This document shows, one piece after another, positions 24,785-31,461 of a stretch of DNA of 64,000 nucleotides. A program made the position numbers and the translations under genes. Every line of letters starts with the position of its first letter. The first letter of the stretch is position 1. Location of the stretch: contig NC_022663.1 in assembly GCF_000157895.3 (NCBI RefSeq), positions 2,852,001-2,916,000 on the forward strand. Reading direction: 5' to 3'. The notes under the pieces are model-generated. The model did not search any database. It was not told the origin of the DNA and worked only from the letters and a program-made list of their open reading frames with translations. The stretch comes from Mycobacterium kansasii ATCC 12478 (GTDB lineage: Bacteria; Actinomycetota; Actinomycetes; Mycobacteriales; Mycobacteriaceae).

Positions 24785-26190
24785 TGGCCGACTTCCCTTA
24801 TGGCCGTGACTATCCCGAGGCTCAATGGCTCGACCGGGACGGCTCGCTGCTGACCGATGACCCGTATGCCGATGTGCCGCCACCGGAGGAACCGCCGGGC
24901 GGCACGCACACCGACACCGACGAACCGACCACCTGGTCGCCGGTGGACCTTGGCCCGTACCTGCGTGGCGAAATCGAGCGGCCGCAACCGTCTCTCGGCA
25001 TAACCCGCAGCGACGGGCTGCGGCTCATCTATCCCGGCAGGGAACACGCCGTGCTCGGTGAAACCGAGTCCGGTAAATCGTGGTTCGCGTTGGCATGTGC
25101 CGCTGCGGAGCTCGCAACCGGTGCGTACGTCGTCTATATCCATTTCGAGGAGTCTGACGCCGGGAGCACCGTCGAACGGCTACGCGTGCTCGGTGTGGAC
25201 CCGACCGTGATTCTGTCGCGACTGCGGTTCGTGGCCCCAGCACGCCCAGTACGCGCCGAATGGCTGGCCCCGCTGCTCGACCCGGTGCCGGCACTCGTCG
25301 TCCATGACGGCGTGAACGAAGGCATGTCATTGCACAGCGCCGAAACGAAGGCAGTCGAAGGACTGTCGCTGTTTCGTCGCCGGTTGGTGACACCGTTCAT
25401 CCGTGCCGGTGCCGCCGTCTTGTCGTGTGACCACATGCCGATGGGCGCCGACGGCTCGCGCCGGGACGCTTACGGCTCCGTGCATAAAGGCAACGTCCTC
25501 GACGGTTCGCGCATCCTGTTGGAGAACGCGGCACCGATGGGCCGGGGGATGCGCGGTGTCTCGTACGTGTTCGTCACGAAGGACCGGCCCGGTTGCCTGC
25601 GTGCCCACGGCAGACCAACCAAGTCGGCCGGAAAGACGTTCGTCGGCACGCTGGTAGTCGATGACTCGCAGACGCGCGGACCGGACCTGTCGCTGCGGTT
25701 CTTCGCGCCGAAGGCCGACGAGGACACGCCCGAGAGCAGCCCCGGTGACGCTGACCGGGAAACGGTGTTCGCGGCCATCGCCGAATCGCCGGACCATGCT
25801 GTCGCCTCGAAACGGGCGCTGCGTGCTCAGCTTCGGCTCGCCGGTGCGGGTCTACGGAACACGCGAATAGATGAGTGTGTCGATGAATTGGTTGCTTGCG
25901 GCCGGTTGCGTGAGACGCCTGGAAAGCGTGGTGCGTGTCGCTATGAAGCCGTTTTGACCGGTTCCCGACCCGGTTCTGATTCGAGTGGTTCCGCGACCGG
26001 TTCCGGTTCCGGTTCCCCTATAGGGAGGGAACCGGGAACCGGTCACCACTCGACCGGTTCGGAACCGGTGGGAACCGGTGGGAACCGGTCAACACTAGAA
26101 GCCGACGACGACACCGATTCCGACGCCATTTCGGTAGTCACCGACCAGCTCGGCGCAACAACCATCAGCACCGAACGGCGGGACCAATGA
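24784..26190 (+). CDS. RepA-like AAA ATPase (Rv1582c-like)
   Basis: The 468-residue protein has a RecA/RepA-type ATPase core: HAVLGETESGKSWFALACAA is a Walker A (GxxxxGKS), VYIHFEESDAGS follows, ALVVHDGVNEGMS is Walker B, and AAVLSCDHMP a sensor-like His. The region at about 325-395 looks like a winged-helix (DRETVFAAIAESP, GLRNTRIDECVDELVACGRL). The last ~85 residues are a Ser/Gly/Thr-rich repeat coded by the iteron-like array. ATG 24784 is chosen because it overlaps the upstream stop and precedes conserved sequence. Position and size match Rv1582c. It is a likely replication initiator or helicase of the element. Confidence 0.82.
   Translation: MADFPYGRDYPEAQWLDRDGSLLTDDPYADVPPPEEPPGGTHTDTDEPTTWSPVDLGPYLRGEIERPQPSLGITRSDGLRLIYPGREHAVLGETESGKSWFALACAAAELATGAYVVYIHFEESDAGSTVERLRVLGVDPTVILSRLRFVAPARPVRAEWLAPLLDPVPALVVHDGVNEGMSLHSAETKAVEGLSLFRRRLVTPFIRAGAAVLSCDHMPMGADGSRRDAYGSVHKGNVLDGSRILLENAAPMGRGMRGVSYVFVTKDRPGCLRAHGRPTKSAGKTFVGTLVVDDSQTRGPDLSLRFFAPKADEDTPESSPGDADRETVFAAIAESPDHAVASKRALRAQLRLAGAGLRNTRIDECVDELVACGRLRETPGKRGACRYEAVLTGSRPGSDSSGSATGSGSGSPIGREPGTGHHSTGSEPVGTGGNRSTLEADDDTDSDAISVVTDQLGATTISTERRDQ
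25957..26090 (+). repeat. Inverted iteron-like array of ACCGGTTCC / GGAACCGGT
   Basis: The left half carries ACCGGTTCC at 25957 and 25996 and further GGTTCC units at 26005 and 26011. The right half carries GGAACC at 26028 and GGAACCGGT at 26035, 26061, 26071 and 26081, the last three as 10-bp tandem copies. The halves are mirrored around CCCTATAGGG at 26016-26025. ACCGGTTCGGAACCGGT at 26053-26069 is itself nearly palindromic. The array codes for the Ser/Gly-rich tail of the ATPase. Such iterons within a rep gene often mark a replication origin. Confidence 0.85.
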
Positions 26191-26558
26191 GCCGCACCCG
26201 CCGCAGCGCCAGGGCCGCCGGCACCCGGTTTGAAAGCGCCATCGCGGCCGCCCTGTCCGAAGCCTTGGCCGACGACAGGGTTGAAAGACGTGCCCGCAAC
26301 GGAAGCCGAGACCGCGGCGACATCAGCGGCGTCAGGCTGCACGGGCAGCGCGTCGTCCTCGAAGTCAAGGACTGCGCGCGGCTCGACTTGCCTGGCTGGA
26401 TTCGTGAGGCCCAATTCGAAGCGGGCAACGATGACGCTCTCGTCGGCCTAGTCGTCCACAAGCGCCGTGGGGTGTCCGATCCTATGGCCCAGTGGGTTAC
26501 GTGCACCGTGGCCGATCTGGTGGCGATCCTCACCGGCCAGAGAACGGAGTTGCAATGA
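26187..26558 (+). CDS. Small PD-(D/E)xK nuclease-like phage protein
   Basis: The 123-residue protein begins with an Arg-rich stretch and FESAIAAALSEALADDRVER. SRDRGDISGVRLHGQRVVLEVKDCARL follows, with GD...ExK spacing typical of PD-(D/E)xK nucleases. A conserved helix follows (PGWIREAQFEAGNDDALVG) and then VVHKRRGVSDP, like the active-site Q/K of Holliday-junction and resolvase-type nucleases. Position corresponds to Rv1581c of phiRv1. It overlaps both neighbours by 4 bp. The nuclease call rests on the short motif and is moderate. Confidence 0.6.
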   Translation: MSRTRRSARAAGTRFESAIAAALSEALADDRVERRARNGSRDRGDISGVRLHGQRVVLEVKDCARLDLPGWIREAQFEAGNDDALVGLVVHKRRGVSDPMAQWVTCTVADLVAILTGQRTELQ

Positions 26559-26797
26559 CTAACCACCCCTCCGCACGCGCCGCAACCGAACTTATCCGCT
26601 ACGCCAAGCGAACCGGCGACGATGCCGTGTCCGCCACCATCCGCCAACGCCGCACCCTCGCCGACGGCCGCCGCTTGATCAACGTCGTCTGCCCAGTCTG
26701 CGACGGCCGGCACTGGATACCCACAGCCGACACCGTAGGCCGTTGCCCGAGAAAACCGGGCAGCTTCGTCGTCACCACCGAAAGGAAGCCAGCATGA
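26555..26797 (+). CDS. Small Cys-motif phage protein (Rv1580c-like position)
   Basis: The 80-residue protein starts at ATG 26555, overlapping the nuclease stop. NVVCPVCDGRHWIP followed by GRCPRKPG gives C-x2-C...C spacing of a possible zinc-binding knuckle. No enzyme motif is seen. Its size resembles Rv1580c in phiRv1. The next gene overlaps its stop by 4 bp, so translation is likely coupled. Confidence 0.65.
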   Translation: MTNHPSARAATELIRYAKRTGDDAVSATIRQRRTLADGRRLINVVCPVCDGRHWIPTADTVGRCPRKPGSFVVTTERKPA

Positions 26798-27318
26798 CCA
26801 GCAACGACCAAACTCCAACCCGGCTCGACTTCGCCCGGGCCGCAGCACTTATCGCGCACCACATCCGCCAAGACGTTGCAGGCGTAACCAAAATCATCCG
26901 CACCGCCGAAGCCGACCGCCGGTTATCAGCCCTACTGTGGGCCGTCGCTGACACCGCGATTGCCGAGGACGGCAACACAATCGGAACGCCCGAGGGCATC
27001 CGAGCGCTCGGCGAACTTGCGTTGGATATGGCCACCCACGCCACCGATGAAGCCCCCGGTACAGACCAGCGTGCCCACGGCCGGGACATCAAGCGGGCCG
27101 CAATGTTTTTTCGCTACCGTCAGCACAACGACTCGGACGGTGCAAACTCCGTCCTTTGTGAAGCTGAGGAGGCTGGCCGGGCAACAGCTCTCATCGGCGC
27201 CGCGGCAGCACTGGCCTACATGGCAGCCGGCTCGACACTCGCCACGCCCGGCGGCCTGGCCGGACTTGAGCGGGTCGCGCGGACACTGAACCGGCCTGAC
27301 ACCCCGGGGGCGGGGTGA
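26794..27318 (+). CDS. Phage hypothetical protein, alpha-helical
   Basis: This 174-residue protein starts at ATG 26794 with GGAAG about 8 nt upstream. It is Ala-rich and helical (RLDFARAAALIAHHIRQDVA, TALIGAAAALAYMAAGSTLA). No domain is recognised. Four-base overlaps on both sides fix it in the early operon. A packaging role is possible from the position just upstream of the protease and capsid genes but is not supported by motifs. Confidence 0.62.
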   Translation: MTSNDQTPTRLDFARAAALIAHHIRQDVAGVTKIIRTAEADRRLSALLWAVADTAIAEDGNTIGTPEGIRALGELALDMATHATDEAPGTDQRAHGRDIKRAAMFFRYRQHNDSDGANSVLCEAEEAGRATALIGAAAALAYMAAGSTLATPGGLAGLERVARTLNRPDTPGAG

Positions 27319-27611
27319 CGATCATGACCGTTGCCCGACGGGACACCGCTGCGGTGCAATCGCATGCATGTGCTCAAAATGAGTGGAGCCCCTTCATGAT
27401 TGATGAGTGCGAATTCATTCCAACTGACGCCGAAATCGCTGCGTGTGTGCCAACTGACGCCGAAATCGCTGCCGCCCGTGTAGACTTATCTCAGCTCGGT
27501 ATCTCCGAAGCGCCGGGAGCCTGCCGGAGGGCGGCCAACTCGGACACGGGTCACCATGCACACGACAAGCGATTTCCGCACGTGTCTACCAAGGTGACTT
27601 CCGTTGACTAG
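27315..27611 (+). CDS. Small phage protein with a 10-residue direct repeat
   Basis: The 98-residue frame starts at GTG 27315 and overlaps both neighbours. Residues 36-55 contain PTDAEIAACVPTDAEIAAAR, a duplicated unit coded by a perfect 23-bp repeat at 27420 and 27450. The rest is low in recognisable structure. It could be a real small protein or a leader of the protease gene. Its role is unknown. Confidence 0.5.
   Translation: MTIMTVARRDTAAVQSHACAQNEWSPFMIDECEFIPTDAEIAACVPTDAEIAAARVDLSQLGISEAPGACRRAANSDTGHHAHDKRFPHVSTKVTSVD
27420..27472 (+). repeat. 23-bp direct repeat, 30-bp period
   Basis: Identical 23-bp copies at 27420-27442 and 27450-27472 encode the duplicated PTDAEIAA peptide. The duplication is exact at DNA level and so probably recent. 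Confidence 0.85.
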
Positions 27612-28134
27612 CATCCTTTACCGCAACGCCGAATTACGATCCGGCACTGGCCGCACCGTGTTCGGCACCGTCGTGCCCTACGGCGAGGAAATCACCGTGC
27701 GCGACTTCGACGGCGAATACCGGGAACGGTTCGCGCCTGGGGCCTTTCAGCGCAGCATCGCTGAGCGCGGCCACAAGTTGAAGTTGTTGGTGTCCCACGA
27801 TTCCCGGACCCGTTACCCGGTGGGCCGTGCTGTCGAGCTGCGCGAGGAACGGTTCGGGTTGTTCGCGGCGTTCGAGATCGCGAATACCCGCGACGGAGAT
27901 GAGGCTTTGGCGAACGTTCGTGCTGGCGTTGTCGATTCGTTCAGCGTTGGTTTCCGGCCGATCCGGGATCGCCGCGAGAACGGTGTCGTGGTCCGTGTGG
28001 AAGCCGCGCTGCTTGAGGTCTCCTTGACTGGTATCCCGGCCTATCCGTCCGCCGAGATTGCCGGTGTGCGGTCTGAGCAACTTGTTATTCCCCGGAGCGT
28101 GGCCTTGGCCCGCATTCAACTACTCGATTGGTGA
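27604..28134 (+). CDS. HK97-type prohead protease
   Basis: The 176-residue protein matches the phage prohead serine protease family: GRTVFGTVVPYGEEITVRDF, ERFAPGAFQRSIAERG, LKLLVSHDSRTRYPVGRAVE with the catalytic His, and VVDSFSVGFRPIRDRREN with the catalytic Ser in SFSVGF. It would mature the capsid during head assembly. TTG 27604 is the only start before the conserved region. The stop overlaps the capsid gene start, and the gene corresponds to Rv1577c of phiRv1. Confidence 0.87.
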   Translation: MTSILYRNAELRSGTGRTVFGTVVPYGEEITVRDFDGEYRERFAPGAFQRSIAERGHKLKLLVSHDSRTRYPVGRAVELREERFGLFAAFEIANTRDGDEALANVRAGVVDSFSVGFRPIRDRRENGVVVRVEAALLEVSLTGIPAYPSAEIAGVRSEQLVIPRSVALARIQLLDW

Positions 28135-29591
28135 AAAAAATGACCGAGATTGATTTCACGACGGTGGAGCAGTGCCGCGCGGCTGCCCAGCAGTTACTCG
28201 ACAGCACCGACGGCGACTTGACCGGCCCGGCCGCCGAACGTTTCCAAGCGTTGACGCTTCACGCTGAGCAGCTCCGCGAGCGCCAGGCGCAGCGCGACCG
28301 CCGGCACGCCACCGACCTGGCTGCGATGGTCCGCGGTCTGCAATCGGGTGAGCTTCGGACTGAGGGCGGCGCCAACGGTATGCACACCCTCAACGGCGAG
28401 CAGCGGTCGCAGTATGACGAGGACCGCCCGGCCCCGGATCGGCAGCGTGACAGCGCAATGCGCACCATTGAGCGCAGCCACAAGGCCGGGTTGTTGGCCG
28501 CTGGCGGCGCTGAGGTTGCGGAGCGGCTGGTGGGTTCGGGTCCGGCTCCGGCGCGCTCGTGGGCGGCCCGTTGGATCGCCGAAACCGGCTGTGAGAAATA
28601 CCGGGAAGCGTTCTCCAAGTTGGTGCTCGATCCGCAGCGCGGGCATTTGCAATTCACCCCGGCCGAGGGTGAAGCGTTTCGGCGTGTGACCGCGTTGCAA
28701 GCTGAGCAGCGGGCAATGTCATTGACCGACGCTGCGGGCGGGTTTCTTGTGCCCTTCGAGCTGGACCCCACGGTGTTGCTGTCGTCTGACGGCTCGAACA
28801 ATCCGCTGATGAAGATTTCCCGTGTGATTCAGACGGTTTCCGACGTTTGGCACGGTGTCACGTCGGAAGGTGTTGTGGCTGAATGGCTCCCGGAGTCGTC
28901 GGAGGCGGCCGATGCCAGCCCCACGCTGACGCAGCCCGCAATTCCCAGCTGCAAAGCGTCGGTGTTCGTCCCGTTCAGCGTCGAATTGCAAGGCGATGCA
29001 ACGACGCTGATGCAGGAGCTGGGCCGCCTGCTGCAGGACGGTGCTGACCAGCTGTTAGCGACCGCGTTCACGACGGGCAGCGGGACCGGCCAGCCGACTG
29101 GCATCATCTCGGCGTTGGCCGGCGGCTCGTCGGTGGTCACCGGCGACGGGTCGGAAGCCCTGGCCGCATCCGACATTTACAAGGTGCAGAGCATGCTGCC
29201 GCCGCGCTTTCAGCCCCGCGCATCATGGAACGCGAACTTGTCTATCCTCAACACGATTCGCCAGTTCGAGACCACAAACGGAGCGCTGAGGTTCCCAGAG
29301 CTGAGCACAAGTCCGCCGAAGTTGCTGGGCCGCAACATCTATGAGAATTCGAATATGGACGGCAGCCTCAACACCGCGGCAACCGAGACCAATCACGTCC
29401 TCCTGTACGGCGATTTCAGTCAGTTTGCTATCACGATGCGCACCGGCTCAAGCCTTGAACTGATCCCACATCTAGTTGGGGCTAATCGGCGCCCGACCGG
29501 GGAGCGCGGCGCTTGGTTGTGGATGCGGGTCGGTTCGGATGTGCTGGTCGATAATGCGTTCCGGCTGCTGAACGTGCCGACGAGCGCCTAG
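28131..29591 (+). CDS. HK97-type major capsid protein
   Basis: The 486-residue protein has an N-terminal helical scaffolding-like delta domain (residues 1-100; EQLRERQAQRDRRHATDLAA). The HK97 gp5 fold follows: MSLTDAAGGFLVPFELDPTV, VPFSVELQGDATTLMQELGR, TGSGTGQPTGIISALAGGSS, and NAFRLLNVPTSA at the end. It is the size expected of Rv1576c (473). GTG 28131 overlaps the protease stop; ATG 28140 is an alternative. The protein would assemble into a head about 60 nm or less, but no tail genes accompany it. Confidence 0.88.
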   Translation: MKKMTEIDFTTVEQCRAAAQQLLDSTDGDLTGPAAERFQALTLHAEQLRERQAQRDRRHATDLAAMVRGLQSGELRTEGGANGMHTLNGEQRSQYDEDRPAPDRQRDSAMRTIERSHKAGLLAAGGAEVAERLVGSGPAPARSWAARWIAETGCEKYREAFSKLVLDPQRGHLQFTPAEGEAFRRVTALQAEQRAMSLTDAAGGFLVPFELDPTVLLSSDGSNNPLMKISRVIQTVSDVWHGVTSEGVVAEWLPESSEAADASPTLTQPAIPSCKASVFVPFSVELQGDATTLMQELGRLLQDGADQLLATAFTTGSGTGQPTGIISALAGGSSVVTGDGSEALAASDIYKVQSMLPPRFQPRASWNANLSILNTIRQFETTNGALRFPELSTSPPKLLGRNIYENSNMDGSLNTAATETNHVLLYGDFSQFAITMRTGSSLELIPHLVGANRRPTGERGAWLWMRVGSDVLVDNAFRLLNVPTSA

Positions 29592-29765
29592 TGAGTTCTT
29601 CCCTGGCGCGGCGAACTCCCACCGACTCGACCCCGGTCCGGCATTGGGGGGGCGGGGCACGATCGCGAAAAAGTTCGAGCCTGCTGGCGACCCTTAAAGT
29701 CGCCCCGATCTATCCCGTAATAACGCGAGTTACGTTACCGCTCGTCTAAGTCACGTCACTGGTGG

Positions 29766-29801
29766 GGCGAAAACATGTCAACTGGCAAGTTTTCGCCAGT
29801 T
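29766..29801 (+). promoter_or_regulatory. Two mutually exclusive hairpins
   Basis: GGCGAAAAC at 29766-29774 pairs perfectly with GTTTTCGCC at 29789-29797. AACTGGC at 29780-29786 pairs perfectly with GCCAGTT at 29795-29801. The two stems share bases 29795-29797 and interlock, so only one can form at a time. This is the layout of an attenuator or a recombinase-binding site. Confidence 0.6.
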
Positions 29802-29810
29802 GCCTGGTCT

Positions 29811-29860
29811 CTTTTCAGGGTTGACCGTAAAAAGACTTTTCAGGGTTGACCGTAAAAAGA
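29811..29860 (+). repeat. 25-bp perfect tandem duplication
   Basis: Two identical 25-bp units abut at 29811-29835 and 29836-29860; each contains TTTTCAGGGTTGACCGTAAA. It sits 37 bp downstream of the tyrosine recombinase stop. It could be arm-type binding sites for that recombinase or a remnant of an exchange. Confidence 0.9.
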
Positions 29861-29896
29861 CTGGCTCCGCAGGTTTGGGTATCTAGGAAACGCGCT

Positions 29897-30892
29897 TTAC
29901 CACGCGTAGGCTGCCGCTGCCCAGATCTCGTCATCACAGATCGCGACATATCGTTGCGTGGTCAGGATCGACTCATGGCCTAGCAGCGCCTGCACTGCGC
30001 GGATGTTGCGCGACCCGCGGAAGGCGCGCGATGCCATGCGGTGACGCAGGGTGTGGGCTGTCCAATTGTCCGGCAGCGCCCGCGAGATGATTTTGCCGAC
30101 GTGTTCGGGGGTTAGATGCCGGTCGGGGGTGTTGGGGAACAACCACCCCGCGGGGGCTTGACGGATGAGGGCAACCAGGTAGGTGCTGATTGGTACTACC
30201 CGGTTCTTTCCGCCTTTTCCGTGTACCAGCAGCGCGCCGCCGTCCATCAGGTCAGCGGTGTGCACCTGGGCTATCTCGGCGCGCCGCAGCCCCGCCTCAC
30301 CGGCTAGGCGCAGCATCAGCTCGGTACGCCGGTCAGCGTTGGCCAGTGCCGCCTGCCAGGCCTCGTCGCTGGCCGGCCGCGGCGGGGCCTTGGGGACGCG
30401 CACCACGGGCAGCGCGTCCCCGATATAGACCGGTACACGTCCCATTTCGTAGAGCCAGACGAAGAATCCGCGCAAGGTGGTGCGGTAGCTCTTGCGGGCT
30501 TCCTGGGATAGGTGTTGCTGTTTGCCCAGCCAGTTCACTAGCTGCTCGGCGGTGACCTCGCCGGGTGGGCATCCCAGGCCTCGTGCGGCCACGCAGAGGT
30601 TGGCCCTGCGGAGCCGGATTGTTGATTTCCGCTGGCCGCCGGCGGCCAGGCATATCAGGTAGTCGTCCACGTCGCGGCGCCACGCTTCGGGCGCGTGGGT
30701 GGTGGGGCGCGGGCCGGGCCGTTTGGGTTGCATGCGCCCAATCAGGTAGGCGTCCACCGTGGCCAGCGGCCCGACGGCAAGGGTGATGTCATCGGCGTCG
30801 CGCAGGGTATACACGGTGCCGCGTTGGGTGAATGTCAAGCCGAGCCTCTTGGCGCGGGCGCGGGTTATCCGGACGCGGTTGACGGTGTTCAC
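29897..30892 (-). CDS. Tyrosine recombinase/integrase
   Basis: The 331-residue protein has an N-terminal SAM-like core-binding domain at about 75-170 (DDYLICLAAGGQRKSTIRLR, QEARKSYRTTLRGFFVWLYE). The catalytic domain has all active-site residues: LAGEAGLRRAEIAQVH (Arg I), HGKGGKNRVVP (Lys), WTAHTLRHRMASRAF (H-x-x-R), LLGHESILTTQRYV (His and the nucleophile Tyr). Residues 1-60 form an arm-binding-like N-terminus. It is the third gene of a minus-strand operon beginning at 31418. It is a second recombinase within an element that already has a serine integrase. Confidence 0.92.
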   Translation of the reverse strand: MNTVNRVRITRARAKRLGLTFTQRGTVYTLRDADDITLAVGPLATVDAYLIGRMQPKRPGPRPTTHAPEAWRRDVDDYLICLAAGGQRKSTIRLRRANLCVAARGLGCPPGEVTAEQLVNWLGKQQHLSQEARKSYRTTLRGFFVWLYEMGRVPVYIGDALPVVRVPKAPPRPASDEAWQAALANADRRTELMLRLAGEAGLRRAEIAQVHTADLMDGGALLVHGKGGKNRVVPISTYLVALIRQAPAGWLFPNTPDRHLTPEHVGKIISRALPDNWTAHTLRHRMASRAFRGSRNIRAVQALLGHESILTTQRYVAICDDEIWAAAAYAW

Positions 30893-31077
30893 TTCACCCC
30901 ATCCGTTTCCCGGTTGGCGTCGTCGTCGAGCAGGGTGTGGGCCGCGGCAAGCAGTTCGGCCGCGAGCTGACGCGCCTGATCGGAGTCAAGGTTGTCGCCG
31001 TGGTCGTGGCCCCACACGATGATGCGCCGGGTACCGTCGCCGGATTCTTCGACGAAGTCGATGGTGACGCCGCTCAT
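30889..31077 (-). CDS. Small acidic protein upstream of the recombinase
   Basis: The 62-residue protein starts at ATG 31077, which overlaps the upstream stop (ATGA), and its own stop overlaps the recombinase start by 4 bp. MSGVTIDFVEESGDGTRRII opens a beta-rich half; DSDQARQLAAELLAAAHTLL is a helix. The helix is related to RQARELAAALLTAADELDG in the next gene upstream, so the two are distant paralogues. The function is unknown. Confidence 0.65.
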   Translation of the reverse strand: MSGVTIDFVEESGDGTRRIIVWGHDHGDNLDSDQARQLAAELLAAAHTLLDDDANRETDGVK

Positions 31078-31418
31078 CGCTTGGCCCACCCGTCTAACTC
31101 GTCGGCGGCGGTCAGCAGCGCGGCGGCCAGCTCACGTGCCTGCCGGCTACTCAGGGCTTCTTGGTTGGCCTCGATTTGCACCGAGGGGCGGTCGATCGCG
31201 GACTGGTCAAGGCTGCCATCGCCGTATTGGATGGCCTCAACCCACACCAGCACGTTGGTGTTCCCGGTGATGCTGCGGACTTCGCCGGTGATCCGCCGAT
31301 AGGGGCGGTTGGTGGTGGCGTCTTCCCATAGGTCGGCGAACACCGCGCCAGGAGGCACGGGGATGTCGGGCGAACCGACGCCCTGCGGGTCGTTGTTGGT
31401 GGTGGGTGTGGCGGTCAT
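31074..31418 (-). CDS. Small phage protein paralogous to the next gene
   Basis: The 114-residue protein starts at ATG 31418 close to attR and leads the recombinase operon. PYRRITGEVRSITGNTNVLV and SSRQARELAAALLTAADELD correspond in order to the two halves of the downstream 62-residue protein. Its N-terminus is variable. It is a common companion of mycobacterial prophage recombinases from what I remember, without a known function. Regulation or cofactor activity for the recombinase is possible. Confidence 0.65.
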   Translation of the reverse strand: MTATPTTNNDPQGVGSPDIPVPPGAVFADLWEDATTNRPYRRITGEVRSITGNTNVLVWVEAIQYGDGSLDQSAIDRPSVQIEANQEALSSRQARELAAALLTAADELDGWAKR

Positions 31419-31449
31419 GGCCGTGCCTCTCACTAAACGGTTCTTTAGC

Positions 31450-31461
31450 CGTTCGGTGGTG
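31450..31461 (+). other. attR: right attachment site of the prophage
   Basis: The prophage arm CGTTCGG (31450-31456) abuts the core TGGTG (31457-31461), after which host sequence AGTTCGGCAG resumes. Joining the prophage sides of attR and attL gives CGTTCGG-TGGTGGTA-CCGAACG, a perfect 7-bp dyad around an 8-bp centre, as expected of a serine integrase attP. Confidence 0.78.

Larger units (their letters stand above)
29592..29896. other. Prophage non-coding strip with hairpins and tandem repeat
   Basis: This 305-bp strip separates the capsid gene from the convergent tyrosine recombinase gene. It holds the two alternative hairpins at 29766-29801 and the 25-bp tandem repeat at 29811-29860, with no convincing gene. 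It probably carries terminators for both operons or binding sites for the tyrosine recombinase. Confidence 0.6.
22118..31461 (+). mobile_element. phiRv1-like prophage, about 9.34 kb
   Basis: The element runs from attL (22118) to attR (31461) and interrupts a 13E12-type gene, the same target family used by M. tuberculosis phiRv1. The left-to-right order is serine integrase, a 170-residue protein, directionality factor, a 130-residue protein, RepA-like ATPase, nuclease-like protein, small proteins, HK97 prohead protease and capsid. As far as I recall this parallels Rv1586c down to Rv1576c. A tyrosine recombinase operon on the other strand fills the right end. I see no portal, large terminase, tail, or lysis genes. 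It may therefore need a helper phage. Confidence 0.88.

Noticed and set aside
25957..26090. CRISPR array
   Set aside because: Units are only 9-10 bp, abut without spacers, occur in both orientations and lie inside a coding frame.
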